From assembly GCA_029721435.1 (NCBI GenBank), contig CM056586.1, positions 71,715,607-71,779,606 of the forward strand: a stretch of DNA of 64,000 nucleotides. Direction: 5' to 3'. This stretch comes from Gymnothorax reevesii. Its lineage: Eukaryota; Chordata; Actinopteri; Anguilliformes; Muraenidae. Of this stretch, positions 24,902 to 36,239 are shown piece by piece. Position numbers and translations under genes: made by a program. Each line of letters starts with the position of its first letter. The stretch's first letter is position 1. The notes below the pieces were generated by a model. The model made no database searches and was not told where the DNA came from. It was given only the letters and a program-made list of their open reading frames with translations.

Positions 24902-26338
24902 TTTTTAAAAATGCTTTGCGGTCATAGTGTTTGTTTATGTAAACATCTACAATGACTTCATAATTTTTGGCATAAATGTGGAAACTGCTAACTGCTGAAT
25001 CTTGCATCTGCGATTTGGAAATGGACTGTATTGTTGCAAAAACAGAACAAAGCAGTCAATTTCTTGTGCTTTCATTTTTTAACTCATTGATCTGGCAATG
25101 AGCAATTGTGGGCCTAAACACTTTTTAGGGAACAGAGCAGTGCAAAGTCTAGACTTTGTAGCCTTGCGATATGGAGATCTTCAATCCACAGGTGAAGACT
25201 TGATGACGTGATGAGTTTTAGAACATCCACCTGCTGGACTGCAAAACACCATCGTTAAATGTAAGCCTAAAAATGGAGCATAAACCCAAAGAGCTCAGTT
25301 AGAATTGAGTGATAAGAAACTTTGCCCATTTGTTGGAAAATGGAGACTGATTAAACTTTATGCTTTATTAAAATCTTTAAACAAGGTCATAATCTATCTA
25401 AAAATGTTTTAGGCATTAGCGTATTCCTTTTACATGCTTTAACTTACATTAGCATTTTTAGCATTACTCGAGTATTGCTAGCTTTCCAGGTTTGAATAAC
25501 ACAATTTGATAAATCTCCCAGAAATATAGATGGGTTTGCATTTATGTATTAGGCTCTGTTCCTATGATTAGTCTTCAATCATTTGCATTAATTCAGCACC
25601 CAGGTGATCTGACAAAAACATGCCAGTGGGTTATCCAGGTTCCCCACAAAAGTGACAGACAATATCGCTCTCTCTCTCTCTCTCTCCCTGACCAAACCTT
25701 ACCACAACCTTTTCCTTAACATGTACACAGACTATTTTAGGATGGGTCCAGCAACCAGATTTCAGAGGACCATTTGCAACAATGTCCATACGTTGTCTTT
25801 GATTTTACTCCCTTGGCTATTGTACAATAAACCATAACTCTTAAGAGGAGTCGTCTGCCAGTTCTACATCATCTTGTATTTTATTCTGCAGGAAACGGCA
25901 AAATAACCCTAACACGGCATTAAACAGGGCCGAGAAATACAAATCTGTTTTCTCAAAAAAACAAAGATAAGACTGGAGGTGTAGTACTGCCTGCGGAAGG
26001 CTGAGGCAATTACCAGCAGAATGAGGGTAAATACAGGCAATCAGGGAACATGAGAAAAGGCTCTTAATGCTGGATTCCAACAGGGAAACAGCTGTGTCAG
26101 GCTTTAGAAGTCATTCCTCAGACTACTCCTCCCCTGCTCATCCAGATATAATCATTTTCATCCACAGATACAAACTACATTAGCATATATATTGTCCTAC
26201 TGCTCTGTGCAGCTGCGGAGAGCCAACATGGACGCTTTTGCTGAAGATATCATTTTTCCTCCCAATGCAAAGAGCAGATCAGCCTGCAGCGGAGAGGCTC
26301 AGTGCACTGGAAATAAGAGGCACTGGTGTAAGAGGTTG
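24902..26338. other. intergenic, with a short (CT)n run
   Basis: Mixed sequence with a CT microsatellite at 25668-25687. No exon, RNA gene or transposon end is recognised. Confidence 0.45.
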
Positions 26339-26715
26339 CAGTGAGAAAGTATTCACCTCCTTCTTGATTTCTTCTGTTTCTGCTAATTTGTCATGTTTAA
26401 ATGTTTCGGATCATTGAACTAATTTTAAAATAAGACAAAGACAATGCGTGTTTACTAAAAATGCACCTTTTAAATAATCATTTTCTTTATTGAAGGATAA
26501 GACTTATTCAATACCTACAGTGTATCATCCAAGTGAAAAAGTAATTGACCCCCTCAACCTATTAACTGGGTAACTTGGCGGTAACAACAGCAATCAAGCA
26601 TTTGCAATAACTGGCAATCAGTGTTTTACATGAATGTGGAGGAATTTGGGCCTACTGTTCCGTTCAGAATTGTTTTAATTCAGCCACGTTGGAGGACTTT
26701 CGGGCCTGAACTGCC
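26339..26715 (-). mobile_element. Tc1-like transposon remnant, one end
   Basis: The stretch starts cagtgagaaagtattcacct, a decayed form of a well-known teleost Tc1-like terminus (usually with ...actatttgccccc). It keeps the internal words aagtaattgaccccc, caatcaagcatttgc and gaggaatttgggccta of that family. Only this end remains and the transposase on the minus strand is not readable. It abuts the SINE-like segment at 26716. Confidence 0.7.
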
Positions 26716-26872
26716 CGGCGTTACCCTCATTATCCTCAGTGAGGCTGGACCAACTGCTGCATGCCAACCTCGGGGCATAGCGGTAATGATGTGGCGGAAA
26801 TCCGAACATCTGATCACAGGGCTCCGCGACAAGCATTTTAGGTTGAGAGCCACTCGGCAACCTGCTGACTTT
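26716..26872 (-). mobile_element. tRNA-like SINE candidate, copy 1
   Basis: On the minus strand gccgagtggctctcaacc resembles a tRNA 5' half with an A box, and gatgttcggatttcc (plus 26796-26810) resembles a B box. The 3' part shares ttatcctcagtgaggctg (plus 26730-26747) with a second copy at 60775-60935. The open frames on both strands are shadows. The family is not identified and the tail is unclear. Confidence 0.45.
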
Positions 26873-27855
26873 CAGCTTTAATTTGAGTGTAATTACATCC
26901 AAATCGGGCGACAATTTAGGAAATTGAGCACTTATTGCCACTCCTCTGCTCTCTCTCTAAAAGAGCCAAAGTAACTGAACAATTGTCTCCAGAACTGCTC
27001 CAAAGCGAAGCGTCTGTTATTCCTTCATTTGTAAGGAGGGTAGTTGCACCTACAGTTGCTGTGGCATTTCAAATTTTGCATGTATATGACATGAAAATTT
27101 GTTTCATTTATATTAGGAGAGTGAAATCTGTCACCACTTGCCATCCCGGCAGCAATAATCCCAACAGCCCATTCACAATGTTCTTGCGTTAGCCGTGGCA
27201 TGTTAATAAAGGAAGCAAATTCACTTTTCACAATTTGCTTGTGCTAATCACATTAAAGATTTTCTAATAATTACGCACACACTTAGCTGCCAGTCGGTCT
27301 TGTAATAGCTTTTGTTTCTTTTTTTGCTCAGTTTATTAAGCATATCACTGTGGACCAGGAACACCTTGGGGGTCTGGGGAATGCTTGGATGTCAAATGGT
27401 CCCCTCTGGTAACCTTTCTGAATAAAATTAAATTGACAGACTTTGAACTTGATTAACTAACCAGTGGCCTGCGGCTCATCACCGATAATGCAATTCCTAT
27501 TCAACAGATCACACTCTTCATAAATAAAGACAGTTCCTTGTTATTTTTTGAAAGTGCATCTCACCGTTTTCACAGTCATGAAATTCATTTTAATTTAAAA
27601 ATTTATTGGTTTTAGTTTTAAAGAGTACAAAGTTTTATAAGGCAACAAGAGAGCACTTTTTTCCACACAAGACACACTGAACGATTACTCCCGCCCAATG
27701 GTAAAACTAAATAAATATAATCTACACAGAAGAAAATGAACACGGAAAGTAAATATAAATCCGACAGAAAAACATGTTAACAATGTAATGGGTGATTCAA
27801 TAGTTGTTATTTAAGAAAGGGTCCAAAATATCATTGAAACTTTATCCGTGAGCCA
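26873..27855. other. intergenic, possible conserved non-coding sequence
   Basis: AT-rich, non-repetitive sequence. The parts around 27190-27300 and 27420-27540 contain several TAAT- and ATTA-type homeodomain cores and no repeat texture. I see no coding exon. Any regulatory role is inference. Confidence 0.3.
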
Positions 27856-28064
27856 CAGGGTCACCAACCCTGTTACTGGAGAACTGGCACCCTGTACGTT
27901 TTCTACCTCATATCCAGCACACCTGATTCAACTAATTAGCTACTTAACAAGATCATGAGCTGGACAATTAAGTAGCCAATGAGCTGAATCAGGTGTGTTG
28001 AATTAGGATTGGAGCAAAGACCTACAGGATGGTAGCTCTCCAGGAACAGGGCGGGTGACCCCTG
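27856..28064. mobile_element. hAT-type MITE
   Basis: The two ends are near inverted copies: cagggtcaccaaccctg at the left and gggtgacccctg at the right, with internal caggtgtgttgaatta mirroring agcacacctgattcaa. This is a common fish MITE family (canonical terminus caggggtcaccaaccctg) that I associate with hAT. I could not see a clean 8-bp target duplication, so the copy may be old or the boundaries slightly off. Confidence 0.65.
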
Positions 28065-28268
28065 CACTAGGTCACAGCCTCCTGAGGGATGAGTTCTATT
28101 CTACCTTGTAACCTCAGTGAGGACTTGAGAGGTTTGTCAGATATCGACTGTGAGGTACTTGTAAGATGCACCTTCTGCCACCGAATGTAAGAACATCGAG
28201 TAGTTTCAACGCATGCATGAGGTACAGGACTCAGAGCAAAATGTAATCCAGGAATACAAGGCAAAGGC

Positions 28269-28809
28269 TTAACCCTTTAAACCCTAGCCAGTTTTTTAGA
28301 CCTCCGCATTAAAAAATTGCAAATCCAAATTTAAAAGGGCATATCTCTGCAGCCATAATTTTGGTCTCAAAATGAAGGGGACACTTGTGAGACTTGTTCA
28401 GCTATATAAATACTTTTGAAAATTTTTTTTACGTCTGTTGTTGCTCTTCTTTTGCTGATATCTTGCAGATGCTTTAGAACAGAGTAAAGACCTGCATATC
28501 ACTGGAATCTTTTGAGTCTCTGGTTTCATTTGAGCTGTTGGTTGTGCTTGTGGCAGAAAGCAGCGCAGTGATAGTCGAAATTGTGCCGAGTGGGTTAACT
28601 AGGTGGTGCTGTAGGGATTTTGGTGTTTGGTCATTTGTTTTGTTGGGGTTGGAATTGTTTGGTGTATGCAAAAATGCTCATATATTCTTGTAGCTGTTAT
28701 ATATTCTTGTTTTCTGTTTAATTTGATGTATAGTATGAATATACTGTGACATGACTAATGCTTCATTTTTTGCTGTTTCTTCTGATGTGTCCTCAGTTTA
28801 AAGGGTTAA
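28269..28809. mobile_element. TTAA-flanked MITE, family 2 (541 bp)
   Basis: TTAA at 28269-28272 is followed by CCCTTTAAAC, and the right end is GTTTAAAGGG then TTAA (28806-28809), a perfect 10-bp inverted repeat inside a TTAA duplication. The interior does not resemble the 690-876 family, so this is a separate TTAA-target lineage. The minus open frame 28474-28671 (Ser/Thr/Asn-rich) is probably a shadow. Confidence 0.7.
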
Positions 28810-28899
28810 GATCTACATTTTTACAAAACATTTCAGAATTTTTTTTCACAAAATTTTTCCCCAGAAATTTTAGGTAAAAGGACTATCAAAAATACAATG

Positions 28900-29740
28900 G
28901 AATATGAGCCCTCAGAACCTTATATTTTTACAATATTTGGGAAGTATAGAGTTTAACCTATTTTGTAGCACTGGTGTAATCTGCAGCTTATGAATAATTA
29001 TGAATTGCAGCCCCTTGACATTGTTGTTGGACAAACAACCAGATGAGCCAAACCAAACGTCTCTGCACTCGTTATCTGAGATGTGTTTGTCTACATCAGC
29101 CTCCCACAGAAATTTAATGTGACCCACGCCCTCTACTGGGGGGGACAGAGCACAGAAAAACGTTGTAGTCAATAATGTAGGCTCAGGGGCTTGCAAGAGA
29201 ATCCACCCAGGTGTAAACTTGCTTTAGATAAGACAAAGCTACGGATTAGCGGATACCTAAAAGGTGTCTTGTGGGGAAGGCCATACTGCTCCTTGAACTG
29301 GTTAGAAGTTTTAACAGTACCATTAGCAAGTCCTTTTTAGTTAGATACTCTTCCAAGACCACAAAAGAAACGTACGGTCCTCGAGATCAGGGGAAAATCC
29401 AGATTGAATGGGAGAGAATCCTCCAGTCTATATCATAATTCCCCTTACCCTTAAGGTGTTCTTAAGGAAAAAAATGATCTTAGCTTTGTAAGAATATTTC
29501 AAACAGGAAGTGGATCTTGCTGAGCGACCTCCAGGTTAAGCCTTGTGGACTGAGAGTAATTTCTATGTTTCCTGACTCTGTCAGAAGCCCTGTCTGTGTC
29601 CAGAGAGACTACGACTGCCTTTGCTTTCAAATTTGCACTATTCTGAATAAGATTCAGATGTTCAATTGTGAAAGTAAGAGCATATCCACGTGCACAATCC
29701 AACAAGATTCTGCTGAATTGGGACTAAATAGCTATGTGGT
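28900..29740 (-). pseudogene. L1-like LINE ORF2 remnant, internally deleted
   Basis: On the minus strand 29560-29700 encodes IEHLNLIQNSANLK and AVVVSLDTDRASDRV, the reverse transcriptase block usually read as SLDAEKAFDRV. Further along, after frame changes, LPHKTPFRYP and then VKGLQFIIIHKLQITPVL (28990-29060) match the C-terminal region of fish L1-clade ORF2. Only about 0.8 kb separates parts normally much farther apart, so the middle, including the catalytic box, is deleted. Several stops are present. No 3' tail or target duplication was identified. Confidence 0.7.
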
Positions 29741-30588
29741 CACAAGAATGCCATGTTACTGAGAGTAATTGGGGGGAAAAATGACGTAATTTGCTTGTCT
29801 TTTCAGTGCGGCTTTTGTCATCTGATCATGCCAGTTTACATTTACAGTCAAATCTCTCTGCTCCAAGATCGGCTCAAATTGGGATCTAATCAACCCGACC
29901 ACGTGCCGAGGTTGCCTGGCTCACATTGAGTTCAGATGTCAATGTGGTGCGGACAGTATCTGGGCACAAACAGGACAATTTACCAAACGTAGGTCTTGCG
30001 TCATCTTCCCATAATACAGGAATTCCTCTCCTGAGTGGTAAAATGAAGGGAAGTGATTGAAAGATGGAGAAAAACAGGGGCTGGTGCACAGTTGAGGCTT
30101 CCTGGCGCATTGCATTGTTGTTCGGCACCATTATGTAAGTTAGGCCTGACAGCAGTGTCAGAAAGAAGCAATGTTCGCGAAAATCACCGATCCCTCCATT
30201 ACTGAGAAGACAATGGTGGAGTTAATCGGTTCTGTCCCCTCAACAAACTGCGTCTCAGACTGGCCCTGCCACCAGAACAAAATAAACTAAATATTAAGCA
30301 GGGTTTTTTTGGACTATTAGCCTTATTGGATTTACTTGTTTCGTTGAATATATTCAATCATTATCTGTTCAGGCTGGTCACGTTGAAGTGTCAAGCGCGG
30401 ACTCACACATGTGAACACAGCGGAGTTTTGATCTAATGCAGCCAATAAAAAAAGTCGCTGAGCACAGACATGTGTAAAAAGACACGTGTATTCATGGCCA
30501 AAGACTGCACTGTGGAGCAATGGAAAAATGATGAGTCCAGATTTACCCTGTTCCAGAGCGATTGATGCATTAAGAAAGGAAGCCCATG
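29741..30588. other. intergenic, no feature recognised
   Basis: Mixed sequence that may include more decayed LINE DNA at its left edge. No gene or transposon end is seen. Confidence 0.4.
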
Positions 30589-30734
30589 CTATATCTCTGG
30601 AACAATTTACACAGACCTCAAATTTGCCTCATATTGTAGGTCTGGTACAGGGGAATCTAATATAGGGGGCTTTGAGGATTGGGGGATTTCAGGGATATAC
30701 CCCTTGCTGTCCGCCGATGACGGCGCAGGCCTAG
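30589..30734 (+). mobile_element. Helentron family B, 5'-truncated copy
   Basis: From atatctctggaacaattt to CTAG (30731-30734) this matches the 3' half of 24377-24901. It keeps the inverted segment atttcagggatatac (30686-30700) exactly complementary to the 5' end of the long copy, and a hairpin with arms cgccg and cggcg. The unmutated segment here helps prove the asymmetric inverted repeat of the family. Confidence 0.75.
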
Positions 30735-31496
30735 TTTTCTATTATATATATTTTATAAGTTTCTATCACCAAATAACTTTCAGTAATTTTTCAGTTTAGT
30801 TTGGAGACTGAATGCATTGGTACCACACTCATTTTAAGTATTAGTAAAATGAAAGATAAAATAATAATATCCACTTCCATTTGATGCATAAGTTTATATT
30901 ATGTGTCAAAACAATTGCTTGGTAACAGAACATTGTATTATTTACAACCAAAGTAAAAAAAAAATCTCTCAATTTTCAGCTGCTTGGGGATGTAGAAGGG
31001 AAGCATATATTTAGGTTCACAGATCATCAGTAGCACTGAGTACCACCCTCAGATATAGGGCACCTCTGGTTGATGATTTCGGAAATGCATTGTTTTACCT
31101 TCCGATACATTTTCTGTTTCTCAGTACTTCTTTGCTAAACAACTTCAGTGTTGAATATCCATAAAAATTCTTTGTATTTGGCACTTTCTTCATCCTAAAA
31201 TTAAAAAATTTGAACAGAAATAGGTTTTAATCCCAAATGGTATACTGAGGGACTTTAGTTCTGCATATATTATTGACAGTGTAACATCAGACCTGACAAT
31301 ATTGGACTTATATTGGCACCTTGATAATCCTGGAGGAATTTATCTTGTTTGGCTAACACTTTTTACTGAATGTGCAATAAAACCAACTTTTTCTTAAATC
31401 AATTTATTCTGTTCTGAAACTATTGTTGGGTCAGAAAACATACTGTAAATAAAATATGCAGACCAATTGTTCTTCAGTATAGAAGTGTCTTACTTC
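30735..31496. other. intergenic, no feature recognised
   Basis: AT-rich sequence without recognisable coding or repeat structure. Confidence 0.45.
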
Positions 31497-31524
31497 TTTA
31501 GAGGAGCAATATGTAAGAAATGTA

Positions 31525-32065
31525 CACTGCCCGGCCAAAAAAAAGTCACCGTTTGGAAGTTAATGAACAAATTCTAAAATTGGATCATTATTGCGGTTAT
31601 TAATATGTTTCAGATGGCAATAATCATTTTAACCCTGACTGATGAAGTGCGTCGCTATTCATTTCTTACAAAATCATGTCGGAAAACACATTCCCTGATG
31701 GTGGAAAAGATGTTACAGTATTTCAGAACGGGCAAGTTATTGGCCTGTATTTAGCAAAGAAAACCATGAATGACAAAACCAAGCAGGAGGAATCATTTTC
31801 ACAAACAAATTTTCCACCACAAAGTCCTGACCTTTAACATAATAAAAGTTATTGGGATGTACTCATGACCACCGAGTGGTTCAACCATTATGTCGAGAAG
31901 ACAAGATCTTGGACAAAAATCATGGCATTTCTGATCGAAAAGAAATGTTCTGGCATTGTTTTGACAACTATATGCAATGACAAGACGAATATGCACTGTA
32001 ATCAAAGCTACAGGGGTTCCAACTAAATATTTGAGTGTGCGACTTTTTTTTTTGGCCGGGCAGTG
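31525..32065 (+). mobile_element. Tc1-like element, internally deleted, TA target duplication
   Basis: Termini CACTGCCCGGCCAAAAAAAA and its inverse ttttggccgggcagtg are flanked by TA (31523-31524 and 32066-32067). The 541-bp interior retains the end of a Tc1 transposase on the plus strand: SPDL...KSYWDVL (normally SPDLNPIE), then EWFNHYVEKTRSWTKIM up to a stop. The N-terminus and first catalytic residues are deleted. It lies in the left end of the 31497-33172 transposon, so it is younger than that element. Confidence 0.88.
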
Positions 32066-32325
32066 TATGTTGATTAATCATGAAATGGCCCTGATATATC
32101 ACCAGACGTGAAGGAATGATGTTAATTTCAAATACTTATATCACTGACAACAGTTGTCCAGCCAGAATATTCTCATTACATAACTGAAGTTGCAGCCCAC
32201 AACTAATGTTAATGTTTTCATTTTGTGTTTTGGCCTGTTGCGCCGCCCTCCAACTATCTCCTAAGTCAGCAGCATTTCGGCATCCAGGTTGCCAGTTACC
32301 ACTGAGCTGCAGCTACCAGCGTTTT

Positions 32326-32512
32326 GGAGTGCAAATGTCTGACGTTACTAAACCTAAAAGGCCTCATTATGATTTCGAAACACGTCGTGACAAAGTCAGA
32401 AACAAAACAAGGATCTGTATAGGACATGCCTTTGACAGATGGTGACGGCAGAAAGCAGAGAAGAATTTGAAGACCGACGCCGAAGTTGCTTATTTTCTCC
32501 TGGGCAGCTAAG
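32326..32512 (+). pseudogene. Transposon-encoded small ORF remnant
   Basis: An ATG at 32326 opens MSDVTKPKRPHYDFETR, then RICIGHAFDRW, a stop (tga) and in the same frame RQKAEKNLKTDAEVAYFLL. The conserved look (GHAFDRWR..K....TDAEVA.FLL) matches a short N-terminal module that I recall from many predicted fish proteins encoded by repeats. It is not a host gene in my view, and the function is unknown. The in-frame stop marks it as decayed. Confidence 0.5.
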
Positions 32513-33172
32513 ATTCAGCTTAGTTTGGCTAACTTAATTCTATGTAATGTAGGCACGGATATTTCAAATATTCTCTACAGTCGAATAACGTTATGTATGT
32601 TCATTCGTGGTACGTTAGTGCGTATGCAGGTGGCCGTGGGTCATCGAACTGATTAGGTTACAAATTGTTTGAGAAATAAAAATTGTGGCTCTTCATTGCT
32701 AACATGAGCAATGCATTATTAGTCCGTTTCTCTGGCATTATGCTGAGACGCTGTGGAAACCGCTCCAACATTAGCACAGCTATTATGGCAATATGAAATG
32801 TAATTGAGACAGTACATTGGTCAAATGAGTCCTCATTCATTCTTTACGCATATTACAGTATGGACTTTAGTGGGCTATCCACACAGAAGAGTGACGAGCA
32901 AGTTGACCAATATGACCATTTCTAAAGTTAGTTATTCATTCGTCTCGATCATTTCTGAGCTGAACTGAACACAACCCTGTCAGAGCAAATTACTGGTGAT
33001 ATTGAAACGTAGCCATGGAAGCTTCGTGTAGTAGACGTTCTCGCTGGATCCAGCAACTTAGCTGGCAGCCTCTCGTCTGGGGGAGAGGGGGAGAGGATAC
33101 TGCGCTCTGCACTATTTTGAATGTGATTGCAGTACCAGTTTTGGCCACAAACTTACATATAGCTCCTTTAAA

Positions 33173-34077
33173 TCATTTATCTTGTCTTAGTGATGCTCAT
33201 ATCCTGAGTTATAAAGCCTTTAATAGGCATCATACATAGGCAAGGATTGGCTTAATTTAGCATTTGCATAAAGCGGCAGATAGAACAGGATTGTTCGCTG
33301 ATTATTTGCTGACTCTAATGCGGTAAGGGCCCATAAACTAAACAAAACTTTTGCCTTTTATCAGTGCCCACCTCCCCACTCCAGTCACCGCTGAAGTTGA
33401 TAGTCTCCCCACCTGCCATTACCAAGGACAGTGAGTCAGCGAATTCACTCAGTGAATTTACTCAAAACTGACAGAAACCCATGGTCCAGGGGTCTTCAGC
33501 TGGGTCAGGGAAGAAAGATGTGGAAACAGTGATGACACAAGTATAAATTTTATTTGTAACTCAGGGGAAATAGTTTGGCAATTGGCGAAAAAAGGTTATC
33601 CACATGGAACATTGTTTGTGCACATGGTTAATCTTTGTCTACATTGAACTTGATAGATTTTTTTTCTCTCTGGTGGTTTGCTACCGTGTGTAATGTACAT
33701 TTGCTGTATAATTATGTCTGGTACACACAAAAGGATTTCCAGATCTTAACTGAATTTTTTAAAAAGGGAGACCACAGACACAATGACGAGTTTAACTCTT
33801 TTTCAATATTTTTTTCTTTCCAAATTTTAGACTATTTAGTCCAGGATCACATGTGAAGTGTTTTTACTGAACTGTTAGAGATTGGTGATTCCTGGGACAC
33901 TGGATCACCACATAAACTAGCCTGATCAAACACTCAGTCATGCCCCCCGCAGCTAGATAATAATTCATAATAACTCACTTTGTGTGCATGTTATTTTTCT
34001 CAAAAAGACCTGCAAGGTAAAGGAATATTTCCCTGATTTCAGTGACTCTAAGAGCTTTAATGCTGACACTATAAACT
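33173..34077. other. intergenic, possible conserved non-coding element at the left
   Basis: The first part (about 33173-33335) is non-repetitive and contains a perfect POU octamer ATTTGCAT (33262-33269) plus several AT-rich homeodomain-like cores. This is the kind of texture seen in conserved vertebrate enhancers. The rest has no recognisable feature. Confidence 0.3.
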
Positions 34078-34079
34078 GT

Positions 34080-34480
34080 GTTATGGCTCAAAAGCCGTAA
34101 CAAGAGGGCAGAAACACACTGATGCATTTAAAAAGCAAAATACAATTTATTGCAGAAAACTAAATTGAACCAAAAGACAAAATATGGGTTGTGAAACTCA
34201 GGATCATCAAGAATATGAATAGATGTGTGCAAAAAATAGTGCAACAGCAGTGTATGTAAGCTAAACAAAAAATTCCAACCCACAGCAAAACTCAAAAGGG
34301 AAAGACAAAATGTGCCTATTTCCCATTGAGGCAAGTTATCAGCTCAGTGAATGATATGTATGAGCTCTTCATTGTGCCAATCACCCCTGGCTCCGCCCAC
34401 CAGGCACCTGCAAATAAACATCCCTTACAAGCAGAGCCGGGGGCTGTAAACATGGTCAAAAAAGAGAGGTAATTTAATGT
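34080..34480 (-). repeat. LTR-like or retrotransposon 3' end, antisense
   Basis: On the minus strand there is a ggcggagccagg-type segment, then a T-rich stretch with AATAAA-type signals and an end in a near-palindrome (tgttatggctc...gccgtaaca on the plus strand at 34080-34103). The texture is that of a fish LTR or 3' UTR in antisense. No target duplication was found. Confidence 0.3.
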
Positions 34481-35061
34481 TTGAGTGGTACTCTATCCAA
34501 TACGATACATGTTTTTGAAACAATCCCTTTCTTGTAAAATGCCATGCTTTAGACCTGTACACCTGGTTGATTTCATTCAGGACAGGGATTTGATGGCTAA
34601 TTAATTAATTCCAAAAAAAAAATGTGTGCATAATCCACGGATCACGTCCTCTCATTGTAACTCAGCCCCAGGTGTTTCAAATGTCTATATAAAACCCAGC
34701 ATGTAACGTCTGAAATAAATCCCTGTCATTATGTCAATTTGCATCATACTCACATGGTTTATCAAGGAAAGAATCTTAGCAACAAACTGCATTCATATTC
34801 CAATGATAGGAAGGCATTAGTCATGCTTCTGAGAGCCAAGATAATGCTAAAGCACTTGGAAGCTTCCCTGTAATTTTGTCTCTAAGTATCTTAACAGTAG
34901 CGGTCAGACTGCACATAAAACAGTGAATAAACTCTCCTTTAAAATGAAAAGGTATCAAATCAGTCTACGCACAGCGGCAATAAGGCAGTTGGTAGACAAT
35001 CAGGCAAATAACCTGTATGTGTCAAAACTGTTGTTTCTACCCCTCTTCTGATTTTCTTTGA
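34481..35061. other. intergenic, no feature recognised
   Basis: Mixed sequence up to the target duplication of the hAT element. Nothing definable is seen. Confidence 0.45.
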
Positions 35062-35069
35062 CTTGCTCT

Positions 35070-35864
35070 CAGGCCCGGCGCTAGAACTGGGAACTGGGGG
35101 GGAGGGGGGGGGCACAGACACGTCCCTTTATGACAATTAGGATATACCTGGATAGTTCTCAATTATTTTCCTTTATTGGCGCGTTTTCCAATTATCGTTT
35201 TTGGCAACTGAAGACACGGTTTCTCTCCATATACGATCTAACAGCGATTAAATCATGGGGTAAACTCAATAGAACTGAGAATTGGGGTGGACAAAACATT
35301 CGTTTTAAACAATTAAACAATAGGATGACAATCATATATCTGAAGGCTTATTTGCTTAAATCAATGTAATTCAAAATTACTCTCTGTATTGAGTGAAAAA
35401 AAGTGGCAGTTGGCAGTGAAATAGGCTATAAAAAGCTGGCGGCTCAAGCTATTTGCGCAGGTATGCAATTTTGAATAAAATTGATTTAAATTCAGCAAAT
35501 ACGCATCCAGATGAATGATTGTCATCCTACCTTATCGAGGAGAACAAGCAGCACCTGTTAAGTGTGGAGCACTCTCGGAGTGAACCTTCTGTCAGTCATG
35601 AAAATTACTGAGAACAGGTCAGGACTAATAATTGTTTAAAACGGATGTTTTGTCCACCACAATTCTCAGTTTGACTGAATTTACCCCATGATTTCATCAC
35701 TGTTAGATCGCATATGGAGAGAAACCGTGTCTTCGGTCGCCAATTACGATCATTGGAAAACGCATCAATAAAAGAAAATAATTGAGAACTAGCCAGGACT
35801 ATCCTAATTGTCATAAAGGGACGTGTCTGCGCCCCCCCAATTCCCTGTTCTGGCGCCGGGCCTG
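35070..35864. mobile_element. hAT foldback MITE (795 bp) with perfect 8-bp TSD
   Basis: The element starts CAGGCCCGGCGC and ends GCGCCGGGCCTG, flanked by the 8-bp direct repeat CTTGCTCT (35062-35069 and 35865-35872). The two arms are long inverted repeats (about 260 bp: roughly 35070-35325 and 35610-35864), leaving a spacer of about 280 bp. The 8-bp duplication and CAG-type ends fit the hAT superfamily. There is no transposase. The mirror-image open frames 35130-35369 (plus) and 35605-35814 (minus) give near-identical peptides only because they sit on the two arms. Confidence 0.9.
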
Positions 35865-36200
35865 CTTGCTCTAGTGAAAGGCATTTGAGATCAGGGGCTT
35901 TCTTAAAAAAGAGACTCTGTGAGTCGTTTGGAGGTCAGCGGTGAAGTGATGGTGACTGTGGGGGAAAGTATGACCACCGGCAGCTCGAAATGCCAGATGT
36001 TTCCAGTCACGCCCGCCTTTTATGATGTGAATGTAGTGACAGCTGATCGACCAGCGCTGGGGTGAAAAGGCAGAAACCACAGGGGTATCATGAATTTATA
36101 AAGCAGCGGCGCTGAAATGACCTTCCTTTGTGGCAGGCTGGCCAATGTACTTGAAGTTAACAGGGAGGGCAGGGGTTTCTCTTTGGATGGGTCGATCTTT

Positions 36201-36205
<5 letters not shown>

Positions 36206-36237
<32 letters not shown>
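36206..36237. repeat. (TG)n microsatellite
   Basis: Sixteen uninterrupted TG units. It creates the Cys-Val and Thr-His repeats in overlapping frames on the two strands. Confidence 0.95.

Positions 36238-36239
<2 letters not shown>

Larger units (their letters stand above)
31497..33172 (+). mobile_element. DNA transposon with agctatatgtaag-type termini
   Basis: The left end aggagcaatatgtaag (31501-31516) and the right end cttacatatagctcct (33152-33167) are inverted copies bordered by TTTA/TTTAA, suggesting a TTAA-like target. The interior holds a short coding remnant (32326-32512) and a nested Tc1-like element (31525-32065) inserted only a few bases inside the left end. The family is widespread in fishes; its superfamily (Kolobok is one option, given the target) is not settled here. 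Confidence 0.6.

Noticed and set aside
24562..24927. Apparent two-repeat protein
   Set aside because: The duplication is a 144-bp DNA tandem repeat in a non-coding Helentron-like element.
35130..35814. Two nearly identical proteins on opposite strands
   Set aside because: They are the two arms of a hAT foldback element.
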